Positions 13,261-15,786 of a DNA stretch of 15,786 nucleotides are shown one piece after another. The DNA comes from SAT2750 sp963581185 (GTDB lineage: Bacteria; Planctomycetota; Planctomycetia; Pirellulales; Pirellulaceae), in contig CAUZOB010000115.1 of NCBI GenBank assembly GCA_963581185.1, forward strand, positions 1-15,786. The letters are read 5' to 3'. Position 1 is the stretch's first letter; every line of letters begins with the position of its first letter. A model generated the notes under the pieces. That model did no database searches. It had not been told where the DNA came from and worked only from the letters and a program-made list of their open reading frames with translations. The position numbers were made by a program, and so were the translations under genes.

Positions 13261-14329
13261 CCAGCAGCGACTCAATAGCCCTGTCCAAGGCATCCCCCTC
13301 GAGGTCCTTGAAGCGAATCACGCCCTGTTTGTCCAGCACGTAAATCGTCGGCCGCTGGCTGACCTGCCAGCTCGTCTGGATCGGGCCGTCGATGCTGCCC
13401 GCATCCCACCAGCTGCGCCAGCTGAGATTCTCCACCCGCACGGTCTTCTTGAGAGCCTTGCGGTTCGCATCACTGTTCACGCCCAGCAGGGCAAAAGGTT
13501 GGTCTGCCAGCCGTTTCACGAGCGACCGCTCGTGCGGGTAAAGTGCCCGACAGGGCCCTCACCAGTGGCCCCAGAAACTGATCATCACCACCTGGCCACG
13601 ATAATCACTCAAGCGAAACTGCTTGCCGCCAATGTCCTCTCCGCTAATCTCCGGCGCCTGCCGTCCTACCGTAAGATGACGTATCCGGAACAAGGCCAGG
13701 CTGGCAAGCTCACCCAGCTGCTGGTCATCACTCTGCACCTCGGAGAAATCCGCGGCCATCTTCTCGTAAACCTGTTCAAGCGCCGTCTGCACAGCAGCCT
13801 CGTCCAGCTCCAGCAGGTGCGTGCCATAGTCCTGGCCATAATACTCGCGCATGCGATCCGCCAACCCGACGTTGCTCTTGAGCTGGCTGATGATCGCTGC
13901 CTCTCGCTCCAGCAAGTTCGCCAACTGCAGACAAGCCGCCGCGCGGACCTGCGCATGCGGACTCTCTGCCAACGCCGCTCGTAACAGCTGTTCGGACTTG
14001 TTGGATGGAACCCTGGCAACGCCCTGGCAGGCTCGCTCGAAGGCCGGGCTGGTCAAGTAACGTGCTCGCAGGCGCGCGATCGCCTGCAAAGCCTCGGGCT
14101 GGTTGCGTCGGTTTCCCAGGATCCAGACAAGTGCATCCACAGCCACCGGGTCAGCCGGGAATTCTTCAGCCAGGCTGAAGAATCGCGGTGCAAACTCCTT
14201 GCTGCCACCCTCTTCGTCAAACTGCTTGACCAGCGTCTGAAATCTCTCTGCTGCGGTATCCGCCGCAGATACCATCCCGCCCGCTGTGAGCAACCAGAGG
14301 CAGACCAGGGACCATCGTGCTAAGACCAT
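13256..14329 (-). CDS. Exported thioredoxin-fold (TlpA/redoxin) selenoprotein, UGA read as Sec
   Basis: Read through an in-frame TGA (13559-13561), the gene encodes 357 residues: signal peptide (1-21, cleavage near VSA), a helical N-terminal domain (about 25-215), and a C-terminal TlpA/AhpC-TSA-like domain starting at VGRQAPEISG (221-230). The redox motif reads FWGHW-UGA-GPC-R (Sec257, C260), where thioredoxins have WCGPC; cis-proline QRPTIYVLD follows (P327). Sequence after the UGA continues the fold without disruption to residue 357. A SECIS-like hairpin follows the UGA. ATG at 14329 is preferred over 14353 because GAGGA lies 7 nt upstream and it opens a cleaner signal peptide. It lies 52 nt after the diheme peroxidase gene. 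Alternatives are a nonsense mutation or a base error, since TGA is one base from both Cys codons; the conserved downstream half, the exact position and the hairpin argue against these. Expected role: periplasmic thiol/peroxide redox. Confidence 0.8.
13517..13561 (-). promoter_or_regulatory. Candidate bacterial SECIS element after the UGA
   Basis: Starting 25 nt after the UGA, CACGAGC pairs perfectly with GCTCGTG (7 bp) around a GGTC apical loop, about 31 nt from the UGA to the loop. Bacterial SECIS elements lie inside the coding region just after UGA, with a small apical loop having G in its first two positions, and bind SelB. A weaker hairpin, CGGG/CCCG, lies between. The element is wholly within the coding sequence. 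Confidence 0.65.
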
Positions 14330-14381
14330 CGGACAGTCCTCGTTCGGGGACATCGGGCCGGAAATTCAATCCGCCATTCGG

Positions 14382-15632
14382 CTAGCGCCGCCTGATGAAA
14401 GGGTCAGAAAAACGGGGGTCACTGACAAGCTGATTGTCGGTTAAAGTCCGTAGGAATGCGACCAACGCCGCCTTTTGCTGACTCGTGAAGCCAAATCCGG
14501 AACGGACTGACGACTCCCCGTCACTCTCAAATGCGAGCGCGACGTTCGGATGCGGATGCACGCCAGCACTGTAGTGCTCAACAACCTGCTCCAGCGTCTT
14601 GAAGCGGCCGTCGTGCATGTAGGGCGCCGTGAGTTCGACATTCCGCAACGAGGGTGCCTTGAACTTGCCGTCATTGCTGGGAGTGAAGGGATCGTTGGAT
14701 GGCCGCGACAGCAATCCCAGGCCACCGTCGAGGTACTTCAGATCCAAACCGTTGTTCATCGCCAGTGGCATGTTGAAGCTTGGCGGGACGTGGCAATGGG
14801 CACAGCCAAATTCACCGATCCCACCAATTCCGTCAATGAACAGCGACCGCCCCAGTTGTTCTTGCTCGGCCAAGACAATCTCACCGGCGACGGCGCGGTC
14901 AAACCTGGAATCGAGTGAGACCATCGACCGCAGAAAGTTGGAGACCGCCCTGGCTATCCGCTCGCTGGTCACCTCAGGCGAGCCATAGGCCGCTTCAAAC
15001 AAGGGGGGATAATAGGGCAAGCTGGCCAACCGCTGTTCCACCTGCGGTAATGTCATGCCCATTTCCAGCGGATCCTGGATCGGTACCAAGACCTGGGCTT
15101 CGAGTGTCGCTGCGCGTTCATCCCAGAAGAAGCCAGGGTCGCCACCTCGCACCCTGGAATACCGAAGGTTCGCCAGGCCCATCGCATTTCGCCCTGTCTG
15201 GCCACCTTCAAAACCGACGCTCCGTCGCCGCGGGTCGGAAAAACCAGCGTCTTGATGATGGCACGACGCACAGGCGACCGTGTTGTTGCGGGAAAGCTGC
15301 TGGTCATAGAACAACACCCGGCCGAGCGTTGCTGCCTGGTCCGTGATTGCGTTGTCGGCCGGCGTGTTGTCGATCCCTGCCAACTCAGCTGCCGGTGCTG
15401 GCATTGCCAGGTAATCCAGCAGCTCGGCGGGTAGCATCGGCACATCGATTCCGCCGAAGGCGGCGCGCAGCAGTCGACGCTCGCGGGAATTGAACTGACC
15501 GTCGTCGTTGCGGTCAAACCTCGCCAGCAGCTGCGGTTGCTGGAAACTGGCAAGATCGCTGGCCGGGGCGAATTGCGGGGCCAGCAGGAGTAGGACCAGG
15601 AAGCTCAACGGACAATAGATACGAAATTGCAC
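14382..15632 (-). CDS. Diheme cytochrome c peroxidase (MauG/CcpA family) with EF-hand
   Basis: A 416-residue periplasmic protein with a signal peptide (hydrophobic 8-19, cleavage near PAS). Two c-type heme sites are present, CASCH (121-125) and CAHCH (277-281), in the usual order for bacterial diheme peroxidases, which reduce H2O2 to water or oxidise protein cofactors. M339 in PYMHDGRF is the expected distal ligand region. An additional EF-hand calcium loop (D40, N42, D44, G45, F47, E51 in DRNDDGQFNSRE) lies N-terminal to the peroxidase domain. Start is GTG at 15632, just 9 nt after the stop of the upstream gene, with only a weak ribosome site, consistent with coupling. The gene is followed on the same strand by the Sec-redoxin gene. 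The electron donor and true substrate are unknown. Confidence 0.9.
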   Translation of the reverse strand: MQFRIYCPLSFLVLLLLAPQFAPASDLASFQQPQLLARFDRNDDGQFNSRERRLLRAAFGGIDVPMLPAELLDYLAMPAPAAELAGIDNTPADNAITDQAATLGRVLFYDQQLSRNNTVACASCHHQDAGFSDPRRRSVGFEGGQTGRNAMGLANLRYSRVRGGDPGFFWDERAATLEAQVLVPIQDPLEMGMTLPQVEQRLASLPYYPPLFEAAYGSPEVTSERIARAVSNFLRSMVSLDSRFDRAVAGEIVLAEQEQLGRSLFIDGIGGIGEFGCAHCHVPPSFNMPLAMNNGLDLKYLDGGLGLLSRPSNDPFTPSNDGKFKAPSLRNVELTAPYMHDGRFKTLEQVVEHYSAGVHPHPNVALAFESDGESSVRSGFGFTSQQKAALVAFLRTLTDNQLVSDPRFSDPFIRRR

Positions 15633-15641
15633 GGTGTTGAC

Positions 15642-15786
15642 TCAGTCGCTGCCTGACCCGGCAGCACCCTCAAGGAACGTGCCACTGTAGCCAATCGACT
15701 TGAGCGCAGCGTGCACGTCCTCACGTGACGCCGGCTTGTCAGCATCGACTCCAATCGTCGCCTGTCCTGACTTGTAGTCCACTTCC
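15642..15786 (-). CDS. Heavy-metal-associated (HMA) domain protein, C-terminal part
   Basis: Only the last 47 codons are in the window. The sequence VDYKSGQATIGVDADK followed by EDVHAALKSIGYSGTF is the second half of an HMA (CopZ/MerP-like) ferredoxin-like fold. The metal-binding CxxC that would confirm copper or mercury binding lies beyond base 15786. A short Gly/Ser-rich tail ends at TGA (15642-15644), 9 nt before the start of the diheme peroxidase gene, so the two are almost surely cotranscribed. It could be a free-standing periplasmic chaperone or the end of a larger protein. Confidence 0.7.
   Translation of the reverse strand, partial: EVDYKSGQATIGVDADKPASREDVHAALKSIGYSGTFLEGAAGSGSD

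Noticed and set aside
13256..13519. Separate 87-residue protein starting at GTG 13519
   Set aside because: It is the in-frame C-terminal part of the thioredoxin-fold protein; the GTG codes for Val 13 codons after the UGA and has no ribosome site. A split pseudogene was considered but fits less well than Sec read-through.
1..15786. CRISPR array, insertion sequence, prophage or toxin-antitoxin module
   Set aside because: No regularly spaced repeats, transposase, integrase or matching small gene pairs were seen; the HNH protein stands alone and is not next to restriction or intron sequences.

Overview
The window looks like a chromosomal segment from a moderately GC-rich member of the Planctomycetota, probably a relative of the Pirellulales. 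This is inferred from the gene content: a signal-peptide-bearing PQQ-type beta-propeller protein, an ECF sigma factor with a long linker, several small proteins of a type I associate with planctomycetes, and an exported diheme peroxidase with an EF-hand. Coding density is ordinary. There are no insertion sequences, CRISPR arrays or phage genes.

Layout. On the left (1-3104, minus strand) lie an exported alpha/beta-hydrolase, an Nramp-like membrane transporter and a FabG-like reductase cut by the window edge, probably one transcription unit. A divergent miaE (3330-3905) meets leuB (3970-5043, minus) tail to tail. Next come a small CxxC/CxxC protein, an HNH nuclease-like protein and a complete small transcription unit on the minus strand at 7099-6501: promoter, short unannotated ORF, 7Fe ferredoxin and terminator. 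Then follow an ECF sigma factor, a pair of planctomycete-type hypothetical genes and the PQQ-like protein. From 10945 to 12836 there is a leucine-biosynthesis regulatory leader followed by leuA, then tRNA-Leu(UAA). On the right (13256-15786, minus strand) are a heavy-metal-associated protein (partial), a diheme cytochrome c peroxidase and a thioredoxin-fold protein whose redox motif is interrupted by UGA.

Two signals stand out. (1) Upstream of leuA there is a textbook-looking transcription attenuator: a promoter, a 14-residue leader ORF with six consecutive leucine codons behind a good ribosome binding site, a competing antiterminator fold, and a 9-bp terminator hairpin followed by seven T. 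This is ribosome-mediated attenuation of leuA, best known from proteobacteria. (2) The gene at 13256-14329 reads Trp-UGA-Gly-Pro-Cys exactly where thioredoxins have Trp-Cys-Gly-Pro-Cys. A 7-bp stem with a GGUC loop lies about 30 nt after the UGA, as expected for a bacterial SECIS. It is best read as a selenoprotein that simple gene callers would split in two.

How the genes work together. leuA and leuB catalyse the first and third steps of leucine synthesis but sit in separate transcription units, and I see a leucine leader only at leuA. The right-hand minus-strand trio (metal-binding domain, diheme peroxidase, Sec-thioredoxin fold) is tightly spaced and may be a periplasmic redox or peroxide-handling operon. 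Everything else looks like household or uncharacterised lineage-specific genes.
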